Origin: Notamacropus eugenii
Taxonomy: Eukaryota; Chordata; Mammalia; Diprotodontia; Macropodidae
Length of the DNA: 64,000 bases
Direction: 5' to 3'
NCBI RefSeq assembly: GCF_028372415.1
Contig: NC_092878.1
Span: 31,401,903-31,465,902, forward strand
Shown: in pieces, positions 47,201 through 58,068 of the stretch
Layout: every line of letters starts with the position of its first letter
Numbering within the stretch: the stretch's first letter is position 1
The notes under the pieces: generated by a model
What the model was told of the DNA's origin: nothing
The model's database searches: none
The model's input: the letters and a program-made list of their open reading frames with translations, nothing else
Program-made: the position numbers and the translations under genes

Positions 47201-50200
47201 GAATAATCTTTTTTCACTATCACATGGGGAAAGTATGCCATTAGAAATAATCAGGAAATGGCTGGAAGAAAATGCAGTTTTGAAAATTATTTTGAAAGGG
47301 GAAAGATAGGCTTTGGGGAAGATATAAATTAAGACAAACTGTTGCAATTTATATATGACTGTTTTCTGGCAGTGTTTTTATTCTGGGTTTTGAGAGTCAG
47401 TGTTCAGTCACATTCTAATTCATAATCACAGTATTCAAAATGACCCAATACCAACACTGCCAGAATTAGAAAAATAAACAAGAACTTCCCATCATCTTGT
47501 TTACTGAAAGCATTGATTGTCTCCCTGTGCGCACTGTTTCACTTTGTCCAGTGAATGACGCTTCACTGGGGATTTCCCTAAAGGTACTTGAAGTGACATG
47601 GTAATGGGAGAGGACAAGGAGAAAGACTGTTTATCATGTAAGTGGCAAACGAGGAGATGAGGAGTCACTTCTCAAATGCCAAACATCTGGCATTGGCAAG
47701 ACTATACCTGGTATAGGGGGCTATGGCCCAAAGAACCAACAGGATGAAAATTAGCCAGAGGAAATGCTTCCATCCTAGAAGAGCTCTCAGATCCATGGTA
47801 TCTTCAGGTCTCTGTGGTTGTCCATACTGCCAGTGTCTCTGCCCTCGCCGTCTGTCCCCTTCCTCCCAAAATGACTAGTTACAGCTCTAAATAATGTGTG
47901 CTCACAAAAACTGAATTGCAAAGACAGATTTTCTTCTTCAAGTAATGTGCATTTGGTTAAAAAATCCATTCTTTTTTTTTCCCAGTGATAATAAGTATAA
48001 GGTAGGCAGGGACCACTCCCCATTTTACAGGGAGAAACTAAGGCAATTGAGATGCTCTTGGACCAGTATCAAAAATCCATTGGTAGACCTAAGAATTTTG
48101 TTGCCAAGTGCCAGTTTAATATTTTGTATGAACTGCCGGGTAATCTTTTTTTTGCCCACACAGTGTCCAGGGCAAGTAGCTTGACTAAGTTGAGACTACA
48201 AAGACTACTTACGGACATAACAGAAGAATGCATTCCTCTCTCTGAGTTCGCTCTAGTCCTTTTCTTTCCCCGAAATCTTTTTGCTCCCTTAAGCCTCTGA
48301 GATTCCTACTTTTATTCCTACTTTTTTTCCATTGTTTATAAAACACTTAAAATACTTTTAATGTTAACCTGGGCTTTCTAAAAACAAAAACAACAGCCTG
48401 GAGTACAGAGATCTTTTTGTAACTCTAACTATAACTTTGGGACATAGCTAACTTTGCCAAAACAAAACATGAACGACGTGAAGTCTAGAGAATCTAGCGC
48501 AGTGGGTAGAACGGAGAGTGAAGATTCATCAGAATCATCAGAAGAAAACAAGGTGACGTGTGAGCTCCTGCTGTGCATCAGCAGCTCAGAGTCACGTAGT
48601 TAGCAACAGGAGCCCCAGAAAAAGAAAAGAAGAACCACTGAATTGGGCTTTTTTTTTTTTTTAATCCTCCACAGATATATTTATATGTATCATTTTTAGA
48701 TTCCAAACCAAGAAAAAGAGACCCAGCTTCTCCTGGGGCTGCCTCCTGACAGAATTGGTCATGGGACATTTCTCAATTCTCCAGGGTCACTGGATCTGGC
48801 GGAGTTGGTTAAACAGCACCATATACCACTAGGTGAGGTCCAGACCACTGAGAACCCTTTCATTCCCCCCACAGCTTGTAACCTATACTTTTAAAGGCAA
48901 CACTTTTTAAAAGAGAAAAGTAGTGACTCATTTAATGCTGTTCTAAAATAAAAACTTGTAATGACATTTGTTGGATGCAGCTAGGTTGTACAGTGGAAAA
49001 AGTACCAGGTCTAGAGTCAAGAAGACTCATCTTCCTGAGTTCAGATCTGACCTCAGTTACTTATTAGCTGTGTGACCCTGGGCAAGTCACTTAACCCTGT
49101 TTGCCTCAGTTTCCTCATCTGTAAAATGAGCTGGAGAAGGAAATGGCAACTCCATATCTTTGCCAAGAAAACCCCAAATGGTGTCGAAGAGTTGGGCATG
49201 ACTGAAATGAGTGAACAAAAAACATTTGTTAGAAAAAATGCAATATTTATTTAAAAATCTACAACTTCAGAAAAAGTCACAAACATTTCAGGTGTCTGTT
49301 AAGTAATACATGCTTCTGTTTTTCCAGATTTTTAGGTCTGGAAGTTATTTGGAGAAAAATAAATTGCAAATATCTTTTAACACATGGAGGGAGTCTTTCC
49401 ACCCCCAATTTCCTAACTCCCTAGAACCTGCCTCAGTAAAGGAAGGATTGGCAAGATGTAAACCTGTCCTAGACCTGTGTCATGGCTAGAGAACATGTTC
49501 ACCTGGGGTTCACCAGAGTGCTCTTGGCTTCTCTTTGCTTATAAGTAAGGGTAGTAATTCAGTCAGTATACATTTATCAGGTGCCTGCTGTGTGCCAGGC
49601 ATTGTGCTAAGCATTAGATATACATCGAAAGGCAAAAAACAAGCCCTGCTGGTAAGGAGCCCACGTTTGGAAACAAGGATTCTGAGTGGTCATTTGTGCA
49701 TAGGGCTGGGAGGCAGGTAGGTGAAATAGGCTTTTATTTCTCAACATGACATATAGAGCCAAGTCCATAAATAGTTCACCAAGGAAAGTGTCGTATTTCA
49801 TGATAGGAATTTGGTAATATTATAAATCAGCCTTAGAGTTTACTTACTTTGCTTAAAAACAGTAGACGAATGTTTGTATGGATAAATAAATGCAGATTTC
49901 CTGTGGGACTGCAGAAAAAGTTCAGAGCATTGCTTAAACTGATTCTGTCCTGGTCTCCTTATGCTGCATTTTCAAGGCTTCATCTGAGCTTCTGCAGTAA
50001 GGCTGGGATTAGGGTGGATACCCCAGCCTAAAAGAATCTCCCCCTCCCCATCCCCACAACCCCCACCACATCTGCTGGGCTGCCAAGACCATTCCCCTTA
50101 CTGTTATACATTATAATGCTGACCCTGTGTCTGGTAAGGGAAGAGGAAACCTCACAGGGAATGGGTTTCCATCTATGGAGGTGAATTTTGGGGGGAGAGG

Positions 50201-51620
50201 TGAAAGTGGGAAAGGAATGTTAATTATTTTATTATAATTTGCTACAATTTGATGTGATAATAGAAATGAGTTTTGTTCCACCAGTGAACTAGAAATGTAC
50301 CTAATTGTGTTTACTAAACAAAAATTTTTAAATTATGAAACGCTAGCATGTAAAAACATTTGGTTAATAGAACATAGTACAGATTAACTTCCTTTTCTGT
50401 GGTTTTAATATAGTGTTTGTTTTTTGTTTTTGTTTTTTCACTTAGAACTCTGTTTAACTTCAAATGTCAAAAGTCAGACAGTACCTTCTTATGATCAACA
50501 TCATTTTGGATTCTGGTACGGCATAGCCCACCCTTCTGTAATTTGTGTAAGATGCTTTGCTTGAAATATTTTGATCCCTTTTTTCTTCTGCTTTTGTAGT
50601 AAACCAAGTATATAGCATTAATAACTGAATACCCACCTTAGAGGCTTCACAGCATTGCTTAGGCAATTGGCTGAGTGGTTGGTCTGGAAGGAAGAATTGC
50701 ATGAGACCAGGGTGAATAGTCCTTTGCTTCACAGAAAAGAACCAGGGAAGCGACTAACTTGGGAAAGATCGTAGAGAAGTTACAAGTGAGAAATGTACTA
50801 TTCTTCTACTGCTCTATCCCTAATCTGGGGGCCCAGTGTAGTGCTACACACAGCTAGATGCACCATGAGTTATAGCTCCGGCAGACACAAAAGTCTCCTA
50901 AAGGGAGCAACTGAAAACGTATTTCAAAGCTGAAATTTCAGGTTAGTTTGAGTGATGGGCTTAGTTTTGTAGTATAGTTTCATGGTAAGGAAGATTTACA
51001 TTGAACCAACTCACTAGGGTCTCAAAGGGCTCTACAGATATCATTAATGAAAATGACATTTGACATTTGTATATCACTTCACATTTTACAAAGTGCTAAG
51101 ATAGCTCATTCCTTCACTAAGAGAGGTTACATAACTTGGGATTAGAACCCAAGAGTTCTGATTCTTAGTTTAGTATTCCTTTACACCATTACCATCACCT
51201 CTCTTTTACCTTCTCATAGGTGGGGATGAAAAGAGGGCTTTGGAATTCATTGGTTCTGGGGACCAGAACCTGTATAAACATATTCCTGTATATATTATAT
51301 AGAGGGAAAACAAGAAACAACTTGATGCTACCCTAGGAAAATTGATCATGTATAAAAGGGGGATAGTCATTTCTTCATTTTCTTAAAACTCTTAACTCTG
51401 AAACTTTCTTGGTTTATATCGGCAGACTGATGATAAGGGTGTTTTTGCAACACATCTGTCTCAGGAATACCAGCTAGCAGCTGAGACATTCGGTTTGACC
51501 CAGACACAGATGTGGGACCTCTCCTATGAATCCATCAATTATATTTTTGCTTCCAGCAGCACCAAATCTGAATTAAGGAAGAAATGGAATAATATGAAGT
51601 CAAAATTCTTACGTTATTAA
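37842..51620 (+). CDS. ADAL: ADAL, adenosine deaminase-like protein (N6-methyl-AMP deaminase)
   Basis: Ten coding exons: 37842-37907, 38174-38304, 38548-38608, 39862-39949, 43033-43114, 44350-44476, 47096-47176, 48700-48832, 50446-50546, 51426-51620. All splice sites are GT-AG, phases agree, and the total is 1,065 nt or 354 residues (human 355). ADAL (MAPDA) hydrolyses N6-methyl-AMP and similar N6-substituted purine monophosphates to IMP, cleaning up nucleotides from m6A RNA breakdown in the cytosol. Zinc-binding and catalytic parts are all present: H25/H27 in ELHAHLNGS, H209 in LALHLSE, RIGHGT at 230-235, and D292/D293 in CTDDKGVF. Three ATGs lie in frame at the start (37842, 37845, 37851); the first is taken. 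The frame is intact and the protein looks fully functional. It is divergent from LCMT2. Confidence 0.97.
38609..39861 (+). other. ADAL intron 3
   Basis: Holds a worn tRNA-type SINE at about 39,385-39,530 (sense; TCTTGAGTCAAAGCAGCTGG, CCTCTCTGGGCCTAAGTTTC). Otherwise AT-rich without features. Confidence 0.45.
39976..40212 (-). mobile_element. tRNA-headed CORE-SINE, antisense
   Basis: CAGTTGTGTCCAGCTCTTTG, ATTTCTTGGCAAAGATACTG, GAGGAAACTGAGGCAAACAG and the end CACTGTACCACCTAG give the full element in reverse complement. It lies in ADAL intron 4, 26 bp past exon 4. Confidence 0.8.
40330..41460 (+). mobile_element. L2-type LINE 3' ends (two stretches)
   Basis: About 40,330-40,500: AGCCAGATTGTAAACTTTC, GTAGTAGGCATTCAGTAAAT. 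About 40,900-41,460: AAAGCCCTTCAACATGTGGC, TTCTTTTAAGACTCATCTTA, ATTATGACTCTTCCTGATTT, the typical wording of the L2 3' region. A 400-bp segment between them is unassigned. Confidence 0.55.
41715..41844. repeat. Compound microsatellite (CA)n-(TCTG/TC)n
   Basis: A CA run starts at about 41,715, followed by TC/TCTG/TCTA units to about 41,844. It lies in ADAL intron 4. A smaller TGTATATG-type imperfect repeat is at about 41,455-41,535. Confidence 0.9.
42310..42915 (-). mobile_element. Solo LTR of an endogenous retrovirus, class II type
   Basis: A 606-bp element with TG...CA ends, flanked by a perfect 6-bp direct repeat GTGCTT at 42304-42309 and 42916-42921. A 6-bp duplication is typical of beta-like (class II) ERVs. 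On the minus strand an AATAAA followed by GCTCAACCCCTG marks the R region near 42,435. No internal retroviral part is present, so this is a solo LTR left after LTR-LTR recombination. The exact target duplication suggests moderate age. It lies antisense in ADAL intron 4, about 120 bp before exon 5. Confidence 0.8.
43640..44020 (+). mobile_element. L1 3' end, older sense copy
   Basis: ACATAATGGTGTATTATTGT, AATGAAGTAAGATGAACTGG and ACAATACTGATATAAACAAA are the usual L1 ORF2-end and 3' UTR wording. It lies in ADAL intron 5. Just before it, about 43,320-43,490, is a worn tRNA-type SINE. Confidence 0.6.
44142..44306. repeat. (CA)n-(CT)n-(CCCT)n microsatellite next to ADAL exon 6
   Basis: 165 bp: CA dinucleotides at 44142-44186, CT with some CTGT interruptions to about 44277, then CCCT-type units to 44306. 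The plus strand is almost pure pyrimidine over 44187-44306. It ends 43 bp before exon 6 (44,350). Confidence 0.95.
44835..44965 (+). mobile_element. Worn tRNA-type SINE
   Basis: AGACAGAAGACCTGGGTTAT, ATCATGAACTTAGTTACC and TTGTAAAATGAAGGCACT keep the SINE order. It directly precedes the CR1/L3 copy in ADAL intron 6. Confidence 0.5.
44985..46900 (-). mobile_element. CR1/L3-type LINE, longest copy (1.9 kb), antisense
   Basis: The 3' end starts at TCAATAAACACTTGGTACCT. The minus frame 46,356-46,054 reads CGFQLDITALSKVANDLLIA and LIILNLATAFDNVAHPFLLE, matching the GFRPGHST and LDLSAAFDTVDHPLLL blocks of CR1/L2-clade reverse transcriptase. The YADD-like region is at about 45,900 (FDNHLYTGNFQIS). 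Reading frame is lost several times. It lies in ADAL intron 6. Confidence 0.75.
48976..49232 (+). mobile_element. tRNA-headed CORE-SINE, full length
   Basis: GCAGCTAGGTTGTACAGTGG (head), GCTGTGTGACCCTGGGCAAG, CAGTTTCCTCATCTGTAAAA, GAGCTGGAGAAGGAAATGGC and GCCAAGAAAACCCCAAATGG. It is the mirror of the antisense copies at 5280 and 39,976. It lies in ADAL intron 8. Confidence 0.85.
49555..49720. mobile_element. LINE tail fragment (CR1/L3 3'-end type)
   Basis: CAGGTGCCTGCTGTGTGCCA, GGCATTGTGCTAAGCATTAG and AAGGAGCCCACGTTTGG equal the 3' end text of the antisense CR1/L3 copies at 35,205 and 44,985. Confidence 0.5.
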
Positions 51621-52244
51621 GTTTTGGAGACAGAATAGGAGACTCTAGGAAGTCACATCATGGTCCTTGGCCTGCATTTGGAGCCACTTTGCAGTCCTCT
51701 CACCTGCCTTGCATCAGTGATTAGGAAATCCTCTGAGAATCTCAATCAGAATCTCAGGTCCTTAATCAGTAGGTTACAGCCCATTGATAGCTGCAGAAGC
51801 CTTATCTGGCTGATCTCTGGTTTGTCTGCTGCTAATATTCACCACCCTCCACCCTTACCCCTTCCAAGAGGTCATGAAGGGAACTAGCCTAATCAGTAAC
51901 TTGTACCACAAGCCATATTCTCCATTGCCTACCTAGTAATCGTAAGGCTTTAGAGAAATTATCCTTTTTTCTTTCATTCCCCAAATATCCCATAGCATTA
52001 AAAGCTGATGATGATATCTGGATCTCTCCTAAAGGGTCTGTAAAAAAAGAGAAGCAGCAGTCTCTAATGTAAATCTCTCTTGCCCAGCTAGACTACCTTA
52101 AGGCTGTAAGATTCATTAACAGTTCTCCATTTCCTTCCCCCAACCTGAATTCCACCATCTTCTAAGCCTCCCACTCAGGAAAGAAACCACTGTAAAACAA
52201 ATTATGTATAACTACTTCAACTGGAGATGGGACCAAACTAATAA
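51621..52244 (+). other. ADAL: ADAL 3' UTR with poly(A) signal
   Basis: Sequence after TAA 51618-51620. The first good AATAAA is within ACTAATAAAAACTATTAAAC near 52,240. No repeat is seen in this stretch. Confidence 0.55.
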
Positions 52245-52249
52245 AAACT

Positions 52250-55200
52250 ATTAAACTGAAGGAAGGAGTAGCCAGGCAGGATAGGATAGAGGCATACTTG
52301 TTTTGCTCTCTAGAAATCCCACTATTTGGCAGATGAAAGGCACTAACCGATCCTACCTAAACATCAGTCACATGCTACCCTTTTTTCTCCAGTATCTCAT
52401 CCCTCCCAGATTTAATCAGTGGTAGATGTTATTTTCTAGAGCCCAGATTGTAGCATGCATAAGCCATGACTAATGAGAAAAAGTCAGGGTGCACAGGATG
52501 GTCCTGGGGGCAGCTGCCATCAGGCCCAGTGCTCCATTCTGCTCTGCTCTACTTAAAAGAGTTGCTAACTTCCCATCTGGTGTACAAAGCCACAACCAGA
52601 TTTGGCCATAATTCTTAAGGATCATTATTCTTACTTACTTTTCATCCTTCCTTGTAGCCACTATTAGCCACTTATTTTCTCCTAAGAGTTTACAAAAAGT
52701 CTGACCTCAGGAAATTTTTCTTTGAGAGCCGAGACGTAGTCATGAAGCCAAAAAAAAAAAAAAATCTGAAAATCATATCAGGCATCCCTAAGCTGTACTG
52801 AGGGGTACGAGTGCTTGTATACATTGGTTTCCTTAATGGTATGTTCCCCAAAACGATAGGTGAATAAACTGAATCTTAATTAAAATTTATTTGGTGAACT
52901 TTCTGTTTCAAGGAGGCCTACTGAATCACCACTAAGTTTATTTTTATCTGTTTGCATCAATCTGGATGTTCACGTAATATTGGATTTTCTTAAAGCAAAG
53001 AAAACCTGGTTGAAATACATTAGCTTGGCAGTCCAGGGATTTTAACCATCTCAGCCATCCTCTTCTCTCTAGGGGATAGTCAGTGCCTGTGTTGATAACT
53101 GTTCTGGTGTCATATTAGTCTGTCTAGCTCATCCTACAGGGCTGGTGTAACACTCCCAAATCCTACAGGCTTGAAACTGTTGTTCTGCTTCTCAAATAGA
53201 CTTGTGGGGAAAGTGAGAAGAGAGTAGAAGAAAATAAAAAAACCATCATATAGAGTTTCACTTTGTGGTTTACTAATATGTTTTGTGAGATTTTGGCTGT
53301 TTCGTTGTGTATATGTACCTGTCTCCACTGGCACAGGAAAAAAAAAAAACTAGGTCATGTTGTTCTTTAATAACCTAAAGGATTTTTTGGTGGGGAGGGG
53401 TAAAAGCAAGGCTTAAGATGAAGTTTAGGTGTAAACGGTAAATTGTTGATACTTCCCTCCCCCCTCCAAACACAGATGATCCAGACTTTACTCAGGAACC
53501 TTCAAGGGAATGGCTTGAGATTGTTTTGTAGTCGAGTGCTACCCACAAGTCAGAAAGCATAACTTTGTTACAGGACTAGCCTTTCAGGAAGACGTGGGTT
53601 CAAGTCCTGCCTCTTCATACATACTGGCTGTAAGACTGTGGGCCTGTCGTTCAACCTTAGGGCCCAGGCAACTAAGACTAAGTTACAGACAAATTGTCAG
53701 TGCATTACTGGAGAATGTTTCCACAGAAGGCAGTTCCTCATACTAGTGAAATCACAGGTCCAAAATTATCCAAAAAGAAAAATCTCTGTATAGGGAAGAA
53801 CTTTGAATCAAAATTCTAAAATATTAAGACTATGACATAGAAAAATTTAACTGTACGGGGGTGGGGGAAGTTGGGAGATGGCATTTAGTAGTCTTCATAA
53901 CCTTATTAATCCCAAACCCTATCAGTATCATAATTTTTAAAAATTTATTATATGCCTAAGTTCAAAAGCACAGTACTAGTGCTATACAAAATTTAAAAAA
54001 AGAGAGTCCCTGCAAAGAGTTTACAAAATAACAAATAGTTAAGAAATAGTAACAGTCAGATACATACAAAGAAAAGTTAAATGCAACCTTTAAAAATTAA
54101 GGTGTTTGGTTGGGTTTTTTTTGCTTCACTTCGTTGTTTGGATTTTTGTGCTTTTTATTTGTTAGAATAATTCTGATGGTAAGGAGAGAATTCAAAATGA
54201 GAGGATAAAAGAGATTGGTAGCAGAATGAAGAGGGAAAAGCCAAAAGTCAGAAGTCAGAGAGAGACTGACAGGAAATGGAAACGTGACCAGCAAGTTTTG
54301 CCAAAAAATGATGCTGCTAATCCATTTTGGCCTTTGCTGCTGCAGCCCATTTCCTTCAGACCTTTTTGAACAAATTTAAAGAGGAAAACATGTATAGCTT
54401 CTGTACTATTACCCCCCCCCCCACTAAACATCTCTTTTAATTTTAGTATTGATGTTTCTTATTGCTTTTATCCACAGATAATAGAATTAAAAGAGTTGAA
54501 AAGGGGCTGAGAGGAGCCTGAGACTTATTTATTCTGATCCAAGTGAGGCATTTTTACTTTTGCCCTGTTCCTTTTGTTTGCTTTTGCCAATTACAGGTAG
54601 CATTACTACTCCTTAATTTTGAGATATGTCTGGCTCTCATAATTATCCTAGGTCCCCAAATCATAAATACAAAGGTAGATACCAGACCTAGCTGGCTTGT
54701 AATAATGATTTTCTTAGTTTACATAATCCCACTTGACAAACCTATTGCCACATTTCTCCCAAGGACATAATGATTCATTATATGGGAGTAAACTAATGAC
54801 TCCAGGGGAGCCATAAATGCAAGTTGTTACAGTGTTCTCACTTGAATGACAATCTAATCCAATATTTCTCTAGCACTTCCTTTTTGAAGAACTACAAGCA
54901 TGTTATAGACATTATCTCATTTATTCACATGGCATCCCTGAGAGGCAGCTTAAGGTGTAAACATGATTCTGTTTTACAGATGGGGCAAAGAGGCAGTTTG
55001 ACTTATACATAAGACAGTAGAGACTAGAATTCCTGTCTTTCTGCACCCCATACCCATGGTCTTTCCACCAGACTATACATGAAAATGCTAAAGACAGTAA
55101 ATTTATTTTTATATTATTGATCACACACTCTAACACCATCACAGAGCTTAGCTTTAAGGCAGTTTTAGACTGGTTTTCTTACACCTCTTACTGCTCATTT

Positions 55201-56930
55201 AACACCCAGGGGGCTAGGGGAGTTAGCATTGATTCCTAATAAAAGTGTGTTCTGGAATTCCAGTATTCTTCCTCCATCAGAACCTTCCAAATCATATAAT
55301 ATTTTCATCTACCAACTCTCTATAATAGTCTACACCTCACCGGCTAGTCAATTTGCTGAATCCAACTGTGGGACAATTAACTGAATGTATTATCTTAATA
55401 CCAAGTTGCTCATTTTTCTAGTAAACACTCTCCACCACCCTCAGCCCCCCCTATAATAATAATTCCTTCTCAACTAATATTGGTCAGGTATCCCTTCCTA
55501 CCCACTAAGGTATCTTAGAATCAATTCTTCCCTCCTGATTTCTTGGCTCAAATAGGATCATTCTTTATATTGGAAGCCATCCTCAATAATATTTCAGATA
55601 ATTGATTATTGCACCTCTGCTTTCTCTGCTTCTGGCACATCTTGTTTAAGGCCATTTCTTTTCTTCTGCTACATAGTTTGAAAATCCTTCGGTGGGGACA
55701 AGTTCACTGTATTCTGGTTCTCAGTACCCTTGACACCTGAATCACCCTTTACCTTCCTACCACCCAACCAATTTCCTTTGCTCTACCTTCTTACGGGCTG
55801 CTTCTTCCACTTTGAGAATTTTTTCACTCTTCTATTCCCTTCAAAAGACTATCTGTTAACTCACTAAATGGAATAAGTACTTTCCAAGCACATTTCCTGA
55901 CACTGCACTGCAGTGCACCAAACTTGTAATATAGAACTTTCTAGTTTTACGTCCTAAATGGTTTAGTATCCGCCACATACTACTTATGTGCATTTGATTA
56001 TCTGATCTCTATGTCAGTTACCTACTTTTAGACTGTAGACTCCCAGAGGAGAAGGGCTTTATCTGTTTACCTCATTTTATATTGGCCCATCAGTCTTATG
56101 CACCCTAGGGCAGTGAATACTATTTGATAAGCAGCAGTAAATAGACTTATTCTTAAGCACTCCATATTCCTGGTATATTTTTTAAAAATACTGAATATAG
56201 ATTGGCAACCCCACCAACCTCGTAAAGTTGATATATGTTTTAATCAAGCTTGAGGGTTTTGGGCACTGGTGGATTCTGTTCCCCGTAAATAGTAATACAG
56301 TAAGTGTCTTCTGCTTATTTGTCAAGTATTTAGCACCCACAGGGTACATAATACTGTACTAGTTGAATTGAACACCAGGGATATGGAAAGTCCCTATTAA
56401 TGCCCCCTCCTGCCCACCCTCTGTCCAGTTGGCTTGCTCTTTGGGGCTAAAAGGGGCAGTTGAAATACAGATGAGATGGGACAGAAGGGAAGTAGGAAAA
56501 CTAGCTACTATACGTAAGTACAGGAATTCTTTGTACTCAGAACCATCTGAAGTTTGAAAGAAACTAAGGAATAGCCATCCAGGGCTGACACTTCAGATTT
56601 ACACGAAGTTTGTAACTTCCCCATAAACAACACCTAGATTCTTAACAAGACAATCCATAAGACATGACCAAGAGGGACACTAAATTTTCTTCACTAAGGG
56701 TAGGGGAGAGGTGGGAGACTAAAATTCAATCACATCATTCTTGAATACAGGTTTACATGAACAAGAGTCATTCCATTCCATTTCCCTTGTTGGTGAGGTG
56801 GGAAAACCTGGAATCATGAGATAAATCCAAAACATCTTTTCCCTGTGATGCTGCTGAAATGTTTCCAGTCAGAGATGTAGCAAAACGACAGGATAAGCAA
56901 TGACAGGGATAGCTTTAACTCACAGGATCC
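52250..56930. other. Intergenic between ADAL and ZSCAN29 (convergent genes)
   Basis: No coding frame over 75 codons and no domain recognised. About 53,590-53,700 resembles a worn SINE (GACGTGGGTTCAAGTCCTGC), about 54,920-55,070 a MIR-type stretch, and about 55,540-56,130 an L2-like 3' region. (A)n at 52,750-52,763 and (C)n at 54,412-54,422. Confidence 0.45.
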
Positions 56931-56936
56931 TCTCCT

Positions 56937-56942
56937 TTTATT
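56937..56942 (-). terminator. ZSCAN29 poly(A) signal candidate
   Basis: AATAAA on the minus strand about 260 nt after the ZSCAN29 stop. Another AATAAA overlaps the stop codon itself (57198-57203). Confidence 0.4.
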
Positions 56943-57199
56943 GAAGGAATGACATAGGCACTGAGAGGGGGCAAGGAACTTTTAAGTCAGAAGCAGAGCT
57001 AGGAGGGAATCTAGGTCGTCTGACCTTGGTTCCTTAGATCTTATTGCCTTGGCATTGTGAAGACTGGTAAGGAGTACCACAGTGGGGTAAATCCTAAAGT
57101 GATTTCCTAAGCCAGGTGGGCATTGGAGATGGGATCTCTATTAGAAGATGTTTCCCCAAATAATACATTTATAAAGATTCTTTTCAAATTCTCAGGTTT

Positions 57200-58068
57200 T
57201 TATTTAGATTCCGACTGTGATAGCTTTTCTCTCGTGTGAATTTCTCGGTGTTTATTAAGGGCTGAACTTTTGCTGAAACATTTCCCACATTCGTGACATC
57301 CGTAGGGCTTCTCTCCTGTGTGGGTCCTGTGATGTGCCCTTAAGTCAGAGCTTTTACTGAAGCTTTTCCCACAATCGGGACACACATGAGGTCTTTCACC
57401 AGTGTGGATTCGCCTGTGTGCGCTAAAGTGAGAACTATTATTGAAGCTTTTCCCACACTCTTCACATTGATAGGGTTTTTCTCCAGTATGGGTTCTCTGA
57501 TGAATGATAAGGCTTGAACTCTGATTGAATCGTTTTCCACACTCTCCACACTGGTAGGGTTTCTCTCCTGTGTGAATCCTCCTATGAGTGATAAAGTTTG
57601 AACTGTCACGGAAACTCTTCCCACAGTCAAGACACTTATAAGGCTTTTCACCCGTGTGTATCCTCCGATGTCTAATGAGGCGTGCACTTCGACTGAAACT
57701 TTTCCCACAGTCTCCACATTTATATGGATTCTCTATCTGGTGGGGTATCTGACGCATGAGAAGATGTGAATTTGGACCAAAGCTTTTTCCATATCGAAGA
57801 TATTTGTAGGACCTCTCTCCCAAGTAAGGTTTTTGATGACTTAGGATTTTTCCTAAGCCTCTTTCTGGGGGGGTCAGTTTTCCTCTTTTTTCCACTGAGG
57901 ACTTTGCCCATTGCCTTCCTGTCCTGCAATCACTGTCATCATCTTTTTCCTGATTAAAATGATGGGGAATTTTCCTTTCAGACCTTGCAAGTAATGTCCT
58001 GTGCAGTTCTACTTCCTCAGAAATATCCCGTTTTGTATTCTTCTTGTTCTCAAATCCAGCCTCAAAAC
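57200..58068 (-). CDS. ZSCAN29: ZSCAN29 zinc-finger exon (six C2H2 fingers)
   Basis: Opens with [10 protein letters not shown] split by the intron, then a basic linker, then six C2H2 fingers: [53 protein letters not shown] and CHECGKCF. The last five begin in the regular 84-bp rhythm. It ends [10 protein letters not shown]. The other frames open across it are shadows. Confidence 0.95.

Noticed and set aside
48976-49232. tRNA gene
   Set aside because: The tRNA-like head belongs to a SINE; it lacks a foldable complete tRNA and is followed by the CORE region.
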